A stretch of DNA of 37,619 nt from an uncultured Bacteroidales bacterium (GCA_903877385.1 CAIRDP010000028.1:1-37619), one strand, 5' to 3'; numbered from the stretch's first letter, positions 9,485-18,369 are shown. Numbers and translations: made by a program. Notes: generated from the letters alone by a model not told the origin.

Positions 9485-11977
9485 TCAGCTGCCCCTGCGC
9501 AATTCCTCAGCTTTGTCGACAAGCTGGCTCATCAATACAGGGATGGTCTCCCTGAAGTATTTCATGAGTGCAGGTAATTTCTCAAGGTGTTCCCTCCTGC
9601 TGGTATATTCATGGATCCGTTTTATATTCGTCCTGAGTTTCCCCACAGCAAGGACCTCAAGGCTGGACTTTATCTTATGGGCCGCTTTAGCCACTTCTTC
9701 CATATTGCCGCTCTCCCAGGCTGCATTAAGCGCAGCAGCATATTCGGGAGTGAGCTCTGTAAACTGCCCTATCATCTCGATGATCTCAGTTTTGCTGTTG
9801 CCGAGCAGGCTTGAAATTTTGCCCAGGTCATAATGCAGGTTCACAGGCCCTAAAGCTGCGGGCTCTTCCCGTGAAGGCAATCCGGTTTCGAGGATGTAAC
9901 GGGGGCTGATGCCAAATGCCGACAAAAGGTGGCTGAAGAGTGTTTCTTCTTCAAAAGGTTTGGTCATGTATCCGTTCATGCCTGCATCCAGGGCCTGGGC
10001 AATGGCATCTTTCGTAGCGAAGGCGGTGAGGGCAATAACGGGAGTCGTAATATTCAATTCGCTCCGGATGATACGGGTGGCCGAGCAACCATCCAAAACC
10101 GGCATCTGCATGTCCATCAGTATGAGGTCATAGGTTTTATGCCTGACTTTTTCAATAGCCTCCTTGCCGTTGGAGGCGATATCGGCAATGATATTCCATT
10201 TCGACAGTATTGCCTTTGCAATAAACTGGTTGAATTTGTTGTCCTCAACCACAAGCATGACTTTTCCCCTGAGGGTTTCCTTGTCGATGAAAATCTTCGG
10301 GTTTGATTCATGCAGCATTGACAGTTCGGCTGTTTCAAATTCAAGGCTAAAGAAAAACCTGCTTCCCTTTCCTTTTTCGCTTTCAACCTTGAGTTCGCCG
10401 CCCATGAGTCCCACAAGTTGCCTGCTGATCGCAAGCCCAAGGCCTGTTCCCCCGTAAACCCTGGTTACGCTTTCATCCTCCTGTTTGAATTTCTCGAAGA
10501 TAGTTCCAAGGTTTTCCTCGCTGATCCCTATGCCCGTATCGGAGACCGAGAAAAGGAAGGCAACCTTGCTGCCGACTTCGCCAAGCAGGGTGCACGAAAG
10601 CCTTACCCCTCCTTCTGATGTGAATTTAATCGCGTTATTTACAAGGTTTGTGAGGACCTGCTGAAGCCTGACAGGATCCCCCATAACTGCCATCCCAAAT
10701 TCCAGCTCAGGGAAAGTTACAAGGGAAATGGATTTTTCCCCGGCTGTGACCGACAGGGAGGTATGCACCTTATTAAGGACTGTTTTCAGGTCAAACGGGA
10801 TGTTCTCGATTTCAACCCTGCCTGCTTCGATCTTTGAAAAGTCAAGGATCTCATTGATGATCCCAAGCAGGTTCTCGCCCGAGACCAGCAATTTGTCATT
10901 GAGCTGCTGCTGCTCCGTTGTCATCTGTGTATCTCGCATCAGCCTCGAGAGTCCTATTACGGCATTAAGGGGTGTGCGGATCTCGTGGCTCATATTCGCC
11001 AGAAAGGTGCTCTTGGCAGAGTTCGCCGACCTGGCATCTTCGGTGGCTTTCCTCAGGTCGTTCCCTATCATTACGCGGGCAGTGATATCCCGGTATTGCC
11101 AAAGGTTCCCAAGGAACCTGCTCTCGAGGAATATGGGGATGTAATCACGTTCAAACATCCTGCCGTCGGCCAGCTCGAGTTCCTCGCCTGTCACTGTAAT
11201 CTTATCATAAAGTATATGATCTATACGGCTTACAAATTGCGCAGGGTTGCGGAACATTCCCTTGGATTGCTCGGCTGAATCGGAGCAATCGGACCCTATC
11301 ATCATTTCAGGCTCGGCCGGGATGCCGAACATGGAGCAGAAGCTCTTGTTTATCAAGGCAATTCTCCTGTCCTGGTCCTCAACGAGTATCCCCATCGGAA
11401 GGTTTTTAATAAGGGTCTGCAGCCGTATCGTGATGGCCGCCAGGTTGTCATGGGCATGCTTCTGTTCTTCATTGTTAAGGATATGCGCATACAGATTGCC
11501 TGCAATATTGCAAATCAATGAAAGCACGATACGGTACTCCTCATGGAACCTGTTCTTCTGCGAACTTACAATGCCGAAGGCACCAACAGGTTTATCCCCG
11601 TTAAGTACAGGCACGAAAAGCCTTGAACGCACCAGGAAACTGCGTTTGGAGGATGTGGTCAGCTTATCAGGATCATTCTCAGTATCGGGGATATTCAGGA
11701 TTTTTCCCGTTTTGAAAACATAGCCGGGATGCCTTTCCATTGCAGTTCTTGCCGCTTCTTCCTTTTCCTCTTCGGTGAATCCTTTTGCAAGCATCAGCTT
11801 GAGACGTTTCTCCTTAAAATCATAAAGGTACAAACCCGACCTTTCGATTTCCAGCAGGTCTTCGAGCATCTCATTCATACAGGAGGCAAGCTGCTCAATA
11901 GTGCTGATCTTTGCAAAACGATGTGAAAAATCATCAAGCTTTTTAAGAACTTCCAGCCTGTCATGGATCTTGGTCAT
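9485..11977 (-). CDS. Hybrid histidine kinase (GAF-PAS-HisKA-HATPase-REC-Hpt)
   Basis: 830 residues, no transmembrane segment, so a cytoplasmic multistep phosphorelay kinase. GAF about 20-170; PAS about 185-300 (LPMGILVEDQDRRIALINKSF); HisKA with FLANMSHEIRTPLNAVIGLS, phosphoacceptor H331; HATPase_c with NLVNNAIKF (about 444-452), DTGIGI (480-485) and GGTGLGLAIS (509-518); receiver about 572-690 with D579, phosphoacceptor D622 (LILMDMQMPVLDG), T651 and K673; Hpt domain about 720-820 with H767 in AAHKIKSS. All catalytic residues are present. It has no adjacent output regulator. It is divergent from the metallopeptidase gene and sits 85 bases upstream of ftcD on the same strand. The signal is unknown. 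Confidence 0.95.
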   Translation of the reverse strand: MTKIHDRLEVLKKLDDFSHRFAKISTIEQLASCMNEMLEDLLEIERSGLYLYDFKEKRLKLMLAKGFTEEEKEEAARTAMERHPGYVFKTGKILNIPDTENDPDKLTTSSKRSFLVRSRLFVPVLNGDKPVGAFGIVSSQKNRFHEEYRIVLSLICNIAGNLYAHILNNEEQKHAHDNLAAITIRLQTLIKNLPMGILVEDQDRRIALINKSFCSMFGIPAEPEMMIGSDCSDSAEQSKGMFRNPAQFVSRIDHILYDKITVTGEELELADGRMFERDYIPIFLESRFLGNLWQYRDITARVMIGNDLRKATEDARSANSAKSTFLANMSHEIRTPLNAVIGLSRLMRDTQMTTEQQQLNDKLLVSGENLLGIINEILDFSKIEAGRVEIENIPFDLKTVLNKVHTSLSVTAGEKSISLVTFPELEFGMAVMGDPVRLQQVLTNLVNNAIKFTSEGGVRLSCTLLGEVGSKVAFLFSVSDTGIGISEENLGTIFEKFKQEDESVTRVYGGTGLGLAISRQLVGLMGGELKVESEKGKGSRFFFSLEFETAELSMLHESNPKIFIDKETLRGKVMLVVEDNKFNQFIAKAILSKWNIIADIASNGKEAIEKVRHKTYDLILMDMQMPVLDGCSATRIIRSELNITTPVIALTAFATKDAIAQALDAGMNGYMTKPFEEETLFSHLLSAFGISPRYILETGLPSREEPAALGPVNLHYDLGKISSLLGNSKTEIIEMIGQFTELTPEYAAALNAAWESGNMEEVAKAAHKIKSSLEVLAVGKLRTNIKRIHEYTSRREHLEKLPALMKYFRETIPVLMSQLVDKAEELRRGS

Positions 11978-12107
11978 GGTTTCTTTAATGTTGTGTAAAT
12001 ATAAAAACTATTTTGATAAACTATTAATGATCCATCATACTTAGTATCACAATACCGGACCTTGATTGAATTTTCAGGCCGGGATTCCTGAAGATTGACA
12101 AATTTCA

Positions 12108-12115
12108 TAAATTTG
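12108..12115 (+). promoter_or_regulatory. -7 box candidate for the metallopeptidase gene
   Basis: TAAATTTG fits TAnnTTTG and lies 22 bases before the ATG at 12138. Transcription from it would begin near 12122, after the in-frame ATG at 12117, which supports 12138 as the real start. No good -33 TTTG at the expected 19-21-base spacing. Confidence 0.5.
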
Positions 12116-12137
12116 TATGACCTCAAAAAAAATCCCC

Positions 12138-14189
12138 ATGAAAAAGTATTTAATCCTTCTCCTGCCGCTGGCCATTATGCTCAGCCAGTGCAAGCAAAAT
12201 CAAAGCGAAGGCCCGAAACAGGCCGCGCAGTATATCTCTCAAAGCACTGTCGACACCGTGAGCATGGCGCTCATATCAAAATATGGAGACATCCAGAAAA
12301 CACGCATCGAAAAAGGCATTAAACAGGCTGCTGAATTATGGACCGTGAAAGACGGCAAGGATGCCGATTTCAGGGATCTTTGCCTTAAATATTTCGTGGG
12401 TGACCAGGCAAAGCTCGATCTTTTGTTCAACAGGATGCAGGGCAATTTCGAACAGCTCTTCGGGCATTACAATATGATCAGCCTGGCTATGAAATGGGCT
12501 GTACATATTGATGCCGGCGAAGCCCTCGACGTGGACGAGATCTTCGGGGCATGGGACCCGGCCTCGCATTACAGCGACGACTTCTTTGCCAATAAGCTGG
12601 CCTTTATTAACTGCATGAACTTTCCTTTTTACACCCTGGCCGAAAAAGAAGCCCTTGGCCCGAAGTGGTCGCGAAAGGACTGGGCTTATGCCCGGCTCGG
12701 AGACATGTTCACTGCAAGGGTCCCTGCAGAAGTGAGCCAGAAAGTATCCGACGCCCTGTCATCCGCAGACAATTACATCAGCAGTTACAATATTTACATG
12801 GGGAACCTGGTGGATGAGAAAGGGAAAACCCATTTCGCGAAGGACATGAAACTGCTTTCGCACTGGAACCTGCGCGATGAACTGAAAGCCAATTACAACC
12901 AGGGAGATGAAGGATTGCTGAAGCAGAAGATGGTGTATAATGTGATGCTTCATATTATCGACCAGAGCATCCCCGATTCGGTGATCAATAATCCGAAGTT
13001 CCAGTGGAACCCCTTTTCGAACAAGATGTTCAAAGACGGTAAGGAAGTTGCTGCAGTGCCGGAACCTGACAAACGTTACGAAATTTTCCTGAACAACTTC
13101 AAAGCGGTAAGATGCGCTGATCCCTACACCCCGCTCTATCCCACCTATATTTTAAGATCGTTTGACGGGGGGATGGAGATCAGGCAGGAAGAGGTTGAAA
13201 AACTGTTTACCGATTTCTGCTCTTCTCCTGAGGTTAAAAAGGTGGGTGAACTCATCAGCAAAAGGCTGGGCCGGCCCTTGCTGCCATTCGACATCTGGTA
13301 CGACGGCTTCAAAGCCAGGAGCAGCATGAACCAGGATGAACTTGATAAGTTAACCCGCGCAAAATACCCCGATCCCAAAGCTTATGAGGCCGATATCCCG
13401 AACATGCTGATTAAACTGGGTTTCAAACCCGAAAAAGCAAAGGAAATAGCCTCGCATATCAGCGTTGACCCGGCCCGGGGAAGCGGACATGCCTGGGGAG
13501 CCCAGATGAAAGGCGACAAAGCCCACCTTCGCACCCGAATTGCCAAAACAGGAATGGATTACAAGGGGTATAATATTGCCGTTCACGAAATGGGGCATAA
13601 TGTGGAACAGACCGTTTCGTTATACATGGTCGACAATTACATGATGATGGGAGTGCCGAATACTGCATTTACCGAAGCCCTTGCATTTATATTCCAGAAA
13701 CGCGACCTTTTCCTTCTCGGGAAAAAGGATAATGATCCTGACAAGGAGGCTATGGCCGCCCTGGACCAGTTCTGGATGTGTTACGAGATCATGGGGGTTT
13801 CGCTGCTCGACATGGCCGTATGGAAATGGCTGTACGAAAACCCCGAGGCTACAAAGGAGCAGCTGAAAGCCAAAGTCATAGGCACATCGAAAGAGGTATG
13901 GAATAAATATTATGCCGGTGTTTTTGGCATAAAAGACTGTCCCCTGCTTGCCATCTATTCGCATATGATAGAAGACCCGCTTTACCTGCCGAACTATCCC
14001 GTGGGTCACCTTATCGACTTCCAGATCGATGAATACCTTAAAGGAAAGAATTTTGCAGATGAGATCGTGAGGATTTATTCGGCCGGGCGTTTGATTCCGC
14101 AGTTATGGATGAAGAATGCCGTGGGCAGCGAGATTTCGATCAAACCTATACTGGATGCGACGGATAAGGCGCTGATCAGTATAAAGTAG
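12138..14189 (+). CDS. Zinc metallopeptidase of the gluzincin (HEXXH...E) type, exported
   Basis: 683 residues from ATG 12138. The N-terminus MKKYLILLLPLAIMLSQC is an export signal; C18 might be lipidated, but Q before it is atypical. The zinc site is clear: H483-E484-x-x-H487 (AVHEMGHNVEQ) with a probable third ligand E513 in NTAFTEALAF about 25 residues later. The C-terminal stretch NYPVGHLIDFQIDEYLKGKNF and the all-helical composition resemble M3/M2-like peptidases. It is not dipeptidyl peptidase III: HEXXGH and EECRAD are absent. Probable role: periplasmic peptide degradation. It is divergent from the hybrid kinase and convergent with hutI (24-base gap). An upstream ATG at 12117 would add seven residues before the signal peptide. 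Confidence 0.82.
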   Translation: MKKYLILLLPLAIMLSQCKQNQSEGPKQAAQYISQSTVDTVSMALISKYGDIQKTRIEKGIKQAAELWTVKDGKDADFRDLCLKYFVGDQAKLDLLFNRMQGNFEQLFGHYNMISLAMKWAVHIDAGEALDVDEIFGAWDPASHYSDDFFANKLAFINCMNFPFYTLAEKEALGPKWSRKDWAYARLGDMFTARVPAEVSQKVSDALSSADNYISSYNIYMGNLVDEKGKTHFAKDMKLLSHWNLRDELKANYNQGDEGLLKQKMVYNVMLHIIDQSIPDSVINNPKFQWNPFSNKMFKDGKEVAAVPEPDKRYEIFLNNFKAVRCADPYTPLYPTYILRSFDGGMEIRQEEVEKLFTDFCSSPEVKKVGELISKRLGRPLLPFDIWYDGFKARSSMNQDELDKLTRAKYPDPKAYEADIPNMLIKLGFKPEKAKEIASHISVDPARGSGHAWGAQMKGDKAHLRTRIAKTGMDYKGYNIAVHEMGHNVEQTVSLYMVDNYMMMGVPNTAFTEALAFIFQKRDLFLLGKKDNDPDKEAMAALDQFWMCYEIMGVSLLDMAVWKWLYENPEATKEQLKAKVIGTSKEVWNKYYAGVFGIKDCPLLAIYSHMIEDPLYLPNYPVGHLIDFQIDEYLKGKNFADEIVRIYSAGRLIPQLWMKNAVGSEISIKPILDATDKALISIK

Positions 14190-14213
14190 CGCAATTATAG
14201 CCAGCGAATTTGT

Positions 14214-15470
14214 CTACAATTTCGCGATTTCGCCATTTAGTATCACCGTCTCGACCTTATTGCTGCCATAGGCATATGGCATGTACTCGTATGACAGGAT
14301 TGGTTTTGTGATGAACAGGTTGGCTTTCTTCCCCACGGCAATGCTCCCGTATTCCTCGCTAAGCCCCATGGCATATGCCGAATTGATGGTCACTGCATTT
14401 ATTGCCTCTTCGGGCAGCATGCGGTATTTGATGCAGGCCATGGAAAGGATGAACTGCATATTTCCCGAGGGTGAGGAACCGGGATTAAAATCGCTGGCCA
14501 TAGCCACCGGGAGGCCGGCGCTGATCATCTTGCGCACAGGGGCATATTCCATGCCAAGGAAGAAGGCTGCCCCGGGGAGGATGGTAGGCATGGTCTCAGA
14601 GCCCAGCAGGCATCCTATCTCGGCATCTCCCGTATATTCCAGGTGGTCAACCGAAAGGGCGTTATATTTCACCCCAACCTGTATCCCTCCCGAATAATAT
14701 AGTTCATTGGCATGTATCTTCGGCCGCATCCCGTACTTCATCCCGGCAGTAAGTATGCGTTCGGTATCCTCAACGGTAAAGAAACCTCTTTCGCAGAACA
14801 CATCGATATAATCGGCCAGTTCTTCGGCAGCGACCCGGGGTATCATTTCATTGATCACCATGTCGACAAATTCCGATTGCCGGCCTTTATATTCAAGAGG
14901 TACTGCATGGGCGCCAAGGAAAGTTGGAACGAGCTTCAGTGGGCTCATGAACTTCAGCCTCCGTATCACCCTCAGCATTTTCAGTTCATCTTCAACATTC
15001 AGCCCGTAACCGCTTTTGATTTCCACAGCCCCTGTTCCCAGCATCATGATCTCCTGCAGCCTGGGCAGGGTCTGTTCAACAAGTTCATCTTCCGAAGCCT
15101 CATGCAGCTTCCTGGCCGAATTCAGTATCCCTCCTCCCTTTGCAGCTATCTCTTCGTACGAAAGGCCCCTGATCTTGTCGTTATACTCTATCTCGCGGCT
15201 GCCGGCGTATACCAGGTGCGTATGCGAATCGCAGAAAGAAGGAAAAACCAGGCGGTCCCCGGCATCGAGAACCTTCATTTTCATCCCCCATGCCTTGCTG
15301 AAGTCAGGCATGTCCTTCATCTTACCGAAATCCGCAATCCTGTCCCCTTCGATGTAAATCCAGGCATCTTTTACGGTTTTAAGTTTTGCCATTTCCGTGC
15401 CCGAAACTTTCAGTTTTGGTTTGTTCTCAACCTGTACCAGTTCCCTGATGTTTTTGATCAGCAAAGCCAT
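14214..15470 (-). CDS. hutI: Imidazolonepropionase
   Basis: 418-residue amidohydrolase that opens 4-imidazolone-5-propanoate to N-formimino-L-glutamate, the substrate of FtcD encoded 5 kb away. Metal-site and family motifs are seen: FPSFCDSHTHLVYAGSRE, GAVEIKSGYGLN, FLGAHAVP, KIHANELYYSGG, SVDHLEYTG, MASDFNPGSSPSGNMQ. The start is MALLIKNIREL at 15470; extending the frame to 15542 would add 24 residues without homology and would run through the -7 box at 15498-15505. The last codons (NGEIAKL) lie in a 22-base word that recurs with one mismatch inside aroA. Divergent from the C10 protease gene. Confidence 0.95.
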   Translation of the reverse strand: MALLIKNIRELVQVENKPKLKVSGTEMAKLKTVKDAWIYIEGDRIADFGKMKDMPDFSKAWGMKMKVLDAGDRLVFPSFCDSHTHLVYAGSREIEYNDKIRGLSYEEIAAKGGGILNSARKLHEASEDELVEQTLPRLQEIMMLGTGAVEIKSGYGLNVEDELKMLRVIRRLKFMSPLKLVPTFLGAHAVPLEYKGRQSEFVDMVINEMIPRVAAEELADYIDVFCERGFFTVEDTERILTAGMKYGMRPKIHANELYYSGGIQVGVKYNALSVDHLEYTGDAEIGCLLGSETMPTILPGAAFFLGMEYAPVRKMISAGLPVAMASDFNPGSSPSGNMQFILSMACIKYRMLPEEAINAVTINSAYAMGLSEEYGSIAVGKKANLFITKPILSYEYMPYAYGSNKVETVILNGEIAKL

Positions 15471-15497
15471 GATGGATGTTATGTTATGTGTCGTATA

Positions 15498-15505
15498 CAA
15501 AGATA
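15498..15505 (-). promoter_or_regulatory. -7 box candidate for hutI
   Basis: Minus-strand TATCTTTG (TAnnTTTG consensus), 27 bases before the hutI ATG at 15470. It forms a divergent pair with the box at 15518-15525, so hutI and the protease gene share a regulatory gap of about 80 bases. Confidence 0.6.
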
Positions 15506-15517
15506 TATATTTTTCTG

Positions 15518-15525
15518 TACCTTTG
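15518..15525 (+). promoter_or_regulatory. -7 box candidate for the C10 protease gene
   Basis: TACCTTTG fits TAnnTTTG and lies 28 bases before the ATG at 15554. It is only 12 bases from the opposing hutI box, so RNA polymerase binding at the two could interfere. Confidence 0.6.
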
Positions 15526-15553
15526 AATCTACATAGTTTCAAGCTCTTAAGCC

Positions 15554-17689
15554 ATGAAAAAAAGCATCATTTCACTGGTATTGATCCTGTTGGCAGGACT
15601 TACGGTTTTTGCAGGCCAGATCCGGATGCGGGATGCACAAACAGCAGCCACCAGCTTCTTTTCAGCCCATCTTTTAAATTTCAATCCTGCGGCTTCCCTC
15701 ACTTCAAACATCACCGGAACCACTGTCATCAGCAGGGAAAATAAGGCATTGTATTATATCTTTAATATGTCACCCTGCGGGTGGATAGCCATTTCGGCTC
15801 AGGATGCCGCCTGGCCTGTGCTGGCCTACTCCTTTGAAGGAAGTTATACCGGTGAAAACCTGCCGCCCCAGTATATTGCCTGGATGAAACAGTATGAAGA
15901 CGCCCTGTTTTACCTGGCCGAAAACACTACCAATGCCACTTCAGGAATTGCCTCAGAATGGAAAAAACTTCTTGACGGGCAATATACGCAGTCATACAGG
16001 GCCCTGGGCACGACAGAAGTAGCGCCTATGCTTTATTCACAATGGGACCAGGGCTTATTTTACAACGGTGGTTGCCCGGCCGACATCAAAGGTCCCGGGG
16101 GGCATACCTATGCAGGATGCGTGCCTACCGCCATGGGGCAGATCATGAACTATTACGGCTGGCCCATAACGGGTAAGGGTTCGTATTCATACTCAGATCC
16201 CCCTTACGGCACCTTATCCGCCGACTTCGGTTCAACCACCTACAACTGGGACAATATGCCCGATAAATTAACGGGTGCGAACGAAGGGATCGCCACCCTG
16301 TTATACCATCTTGGCGTTTCCTGCGATCTTGTTTACGGAGCTGCAGGTTCGGGCATGTACAACCATAAGGCAGCCTATTCACTGAGGACTTATTTTAAAT
16401 ATTCGCCCCAGACCCGGTACCTCTTCCGTGACAGTACCAGCCTGAAGTGGGACAGCGTGATAGTTGCCCACCTGAACCGCAGCATGCCTTTATATTATGC
16501 CGGTTGGAGCGTACCCAATGTAAACGGGCATGCCTGGGTATGCGACGGGTACCAGGACACAAGCTATTTCCATTTCAATTTCGGATGGAGCGGCACATCC
16601 AACGGATATTTTTATACAAATAACCCTTCACCGGCAGGGAATAATTTCAGCCTGGCCCAGGAGCTCATCATCAATATTTTCCCCGATACGGTCAACTACA
16701 CTTATCCTGCAGGCTGCCAGGGCAGCAAAATCCTGGCGTTTATGGACGGCAGCCTGGACGACGGCAGCGGCCCCATAAAACCTTATTCCCCGACCTCCGA
16801 CTGCAGCTGGCTCATCAGTCCTCAAACATCCGTGGATTCAGTTTCAGGTATCGTCCTGAATTTTGATTATTTCGACACCAACCCTGCCGATACCGTGAAG
16901 GTCTATGACGGCCCTTCGGCTTCATCCCCCCTGCTGGGACGTTATTCGGGCAACACCCTTCCTCCATCCCTGAATTCAAGCGGAAATAAATTATTCCTGC
17001 ATTTCAAAGCCGGCGGGGCTGATCCCGGCCATGGTTTCAGGGCCGTATTTTCGTCAAGGCAGCCTGTATGGTGCACCGGCACCACCGAAATCAAAGCCGA
17101 CACAGCCGACTTTACAAACGGAAGCTACGGTTTTAATTATTCCAACAATTCCTTCTGCAAATGGAGGCTGCTGAGGAACGACAGCCTTCCGCTAACGATA
17201 TATTTCAAGAGGTTCGACACTGAACCATTCTACGACAACCTAAGCATTTACGACCTGGGAAGCGGCAATCTCCTCGACACCATATCAGGTCATTATACCA
17301 CAGCCAATCCTCCCGATTCAGTCACATCACCCAGCGGCAAAATGTTCCTGATCTTTTCAACAAACAGCAGCGTGAACGGGAAAGGCTGGGAGATTTATTA
17401 CCCGAAGCAAAGTACAGGGATACATGAAAGCTCGCGGCCCGGGGGACTTCGAATCTACCCGAATCCTTCCTCAGGCCGGGTAAGCCTGAGCTTCGGCCCG
17501 GCAGAGGCAGGCAATGCAGAACTGAGGCTTTCGTCCATCGACGGCAGGCAGGTGATTTGCAGGCAGGTGAATGTATCGGCCGGGGAGAATACAATCCCCA
17601 TCGATCTGACTGGCCTTAAAAGCGGTATGTATTTCCTCAGGATCACAAGCAGGAGCGGAAGCGTGGTCGGGAAAATGTTGATAAAATAA
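15554..17689 (+). CDS. C10 (streptopain-type) cysteine protease with two CUB domains and T9SS sorting domain
   Basis: 711 residues. Signal peptide MKKSIISLVLILLAGLTVFAG. A propeptide of about 25-150 precedes the C10 catalytic domain (about 150-380), with catalytic C189 in YAGCVPTAMGQIMNYYG and H326 in NGHAWVCDGY. Two CUB-like domains follow at about 388-500 and 507-617, each with paired cysteines, NFDYFDT- or FKRFDTE-type strands and a VYDGPS or IYDLGS motif. The last 80 residues are a T9SS type A sorting domain (LRIYPNPSSGRVSLSF, GLKSGMYFLRI, KMLIK). It should be exported by Sec, matured, then passed through the outer membrane by T9SS. The architecture resembles PrtT-like proteases. No inhibitor gene of the spi type is seen next to it. 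The T9SS machinery itself is not in this window. Confidence 0.93.
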   Translation: MKKSIISLVLILLAGLTVFAGQIRMRDAQTAATSFFSAHLLNFNPAASLTSNITGTTVISRENKALYYIFNMSPCGWIAISAQDAAWPVLAYSFEGSYTGENLPPQYIAWMKQYEDALFYLAENTTNATSGIASEWKKLLDGQYTQSYRALGTTEVAPMLYSQWDQGLFYNGGCPADIKGPGGHTYAGCVPTAMGQIMNYYGWPITGKGSYSYSDPPYGTLSADFGSTTYNWDNMPDKLTGANEGIATLLYHLGVSCDLVYGAAGSGMYNHKAAYSLRTYFKYSPQTRYLFRDSTSLKWDSVIVAHLNRSMPLYYAGWSVPNVNGHAWVCDGYQDTSYFHFNFGWSGTSNGYFYTNNPSPAGNNFSLAQELIINIFPDTVNYTYPAGCQGSKILAFMDGSLDDGSGPIKPYSPTSDCSWLISPQTSVDSVSGIVLNFDYFDTNPADTVKVYDGPSASSPLLGRYSGNTLPPSLNSSGNKLFLHFKAGGADPGHGFRAVFSSRQPVWCTGTTEIKADTADFTNGSYGFNYSNNSFCKWRLLRNDSLPLTIYFKRFDTEPFYDNLSIYDLGSGNLLDTISGHYTTANPPDSVTSPSGKMFLIFSTNSSVNGKGWEIYYPKQSTGIHESSRPGGLRIYPNPSSGRVSLSFGPAEAGNAELRLSSIDGRQVICRQVNVSAGENTIPIDLTGLKSGMYFLRITSRSGSVVGKMLIK

Positions 17690-17773
17690 GGGATGTTTTG
17701 TGTTGGAGAGGCCCCCCATTATTCGAAACTATAGCGTATTTCAACCGTGAACTAATTCCGGTTCCGCCGATCT

Positions 17774-18172
17774 CTATTTATACATCAGGTCGATCTCACC
17801 TTTTTTCTCGATGCATTCCATGAGTTTTGCTTTCAGCTTCCAGCACGTCATCTGCCTTTTCTCTAGCTGTCGCGACAACTCATAAGATGATATTTCAGGG
17901 TCATGGCATACCATGTATACCATACGGAAGGCTTCGGTTATGGGGATATGGCAGCGGTGAAAGATAGTATTGGCAGTGACTGATTCCTCCGACTTGCAAC
18001 GGGTACACCTCCTGGAGTAAAGCGTTTTGCCCTTGCAGAAATTGGTGTGTCCGCATTTTTTGCAAACAAAGCCCTCAGGCCATTTTTGTTCGGAAATAAA
18101 TTTAAGGCAACTCTCTTCGGTAGAGAAAAGGTTCTCAAACTGGGTCACATCCAACTTTTTTATTTCCAGCAT
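17774..18172 (-). CDS. IS1595-type zinc-ribbon/HTH protein lacking the DDE domain
   Basis: 132 residues. C37-x2-C40 and C56-x2-C59 (FVCKKCGHTNF, SRRCTRCKSEES) form a zinc ribbon, followed by the helical part that precedes the catalytic core in IS1595 transposases (SVTANTIFHRCHIPITEAFRMVYM, EISSYELSRQLEKRQMTCWKLKAKLMECI). The frame then stops normally at LMYK; the DDE/DDN core expected over roughly 150 further residues is missing, and 17690-17773 downstream does not encode it. No terminal inverted repeats or target duplication were found. It is either the N-terminal remnant of a transposase or a domesticated DNA-binding protein; the clean frame and a possible own promoter (18311-18318) favour a maintained gene, but that is inference. 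Confidence 0.75.
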   Translation of the reverse strand: MLEIKKLDVTQFENLFSTEESCLKFISEQKWPEGFVCKKCGHTNFCKGKTLYSRRCTRCKSEESVTANTIFHRCHIPITEAFRMVYMVCHDPEISSYELSRQLEKRQMTCWKLKAKLMECIEKKGEIDLMYK

Positions 18173-18228
18173 TTCTATCGTCCTGTCATATTAATCCGTT
18201 TCCTGTTTCAAAAAACGGCAAGCAAAAT

Positions 18229-18305
18229 AATCCCCGGCATGCAGCCCGGAACAAGCCCCGGCAGGTGGTTTCCCGGCAAGCCGAAGGAAATTTACCGGGG
18301 GGATT
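18229..18305 (-). other. Imperfect stem with repeated CCCGG/CCGGG cores, leader of the zinc-ribbon gene
   Basis: AATCCCCGG at 18229-18237 can pair with CCGGGG(GG)ATT at 18295-18305 (two extra G). Between them lie three more (C)CCCGG cores. It stands between the minus-strand -7 box at 18311-18318 and the zinc-ribbon gene start at 18172, so it would be the first part of that gene's transcript. It could be a regulatory leader or an unrelated palindromic repeat. Confidence 0.35.
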
Positions 18306-18310
18306 AAATG

Positions 18311-18318
18311 CAAAATTA
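18311..18318 (-). promoter_or_regulatory. -7 box candidate for the zinc-ribbon gene
   Basis: Minus-strand TAATTTTG, within an 18-base word (18309-18326) identical to the one upstream of ftcD at 9468-9485. It lies 138 bases before the gene start. The distance makes the assignment tentative. Confidence 0.4.
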
Positions 18319-18361
18319 AAAAAAATAGTGATACTTATGCGATTCATGAAAAAATATTTTG

Positions 18362-18369
18362 TAATTTTG
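18362..18369 (+). promoter_or_regulatory. -7 box candidate for the thioredoxin operon
   Basis: TAATTTTG fits TAnnTTTG, 32 bases before the ATG at 18402. It is divergent to the minus-strand box at 18311-18318. A clear -33 TTTG is not visible. Confidence 0.5.

Noticed and set aside
12138-14189. Dipeptidyl peptidase III (M49) for the metallopeptidase
   Set aside because: The site is HEMGH with a TEALAF third-ligand segment, not HEXXGH with EECRAD, so only a gluzincin-level call is safe.
14712-15536. 274-residue open frame on the plus strand
   Set aside because: It is antisense to hutI, whose motifs are unambiguous.
15471-15542. Longer HutI start at 15542
   Set aside because: The extra 24 residues have no resemblance to the family and the frame crosses the -7 box at 15498-15505.
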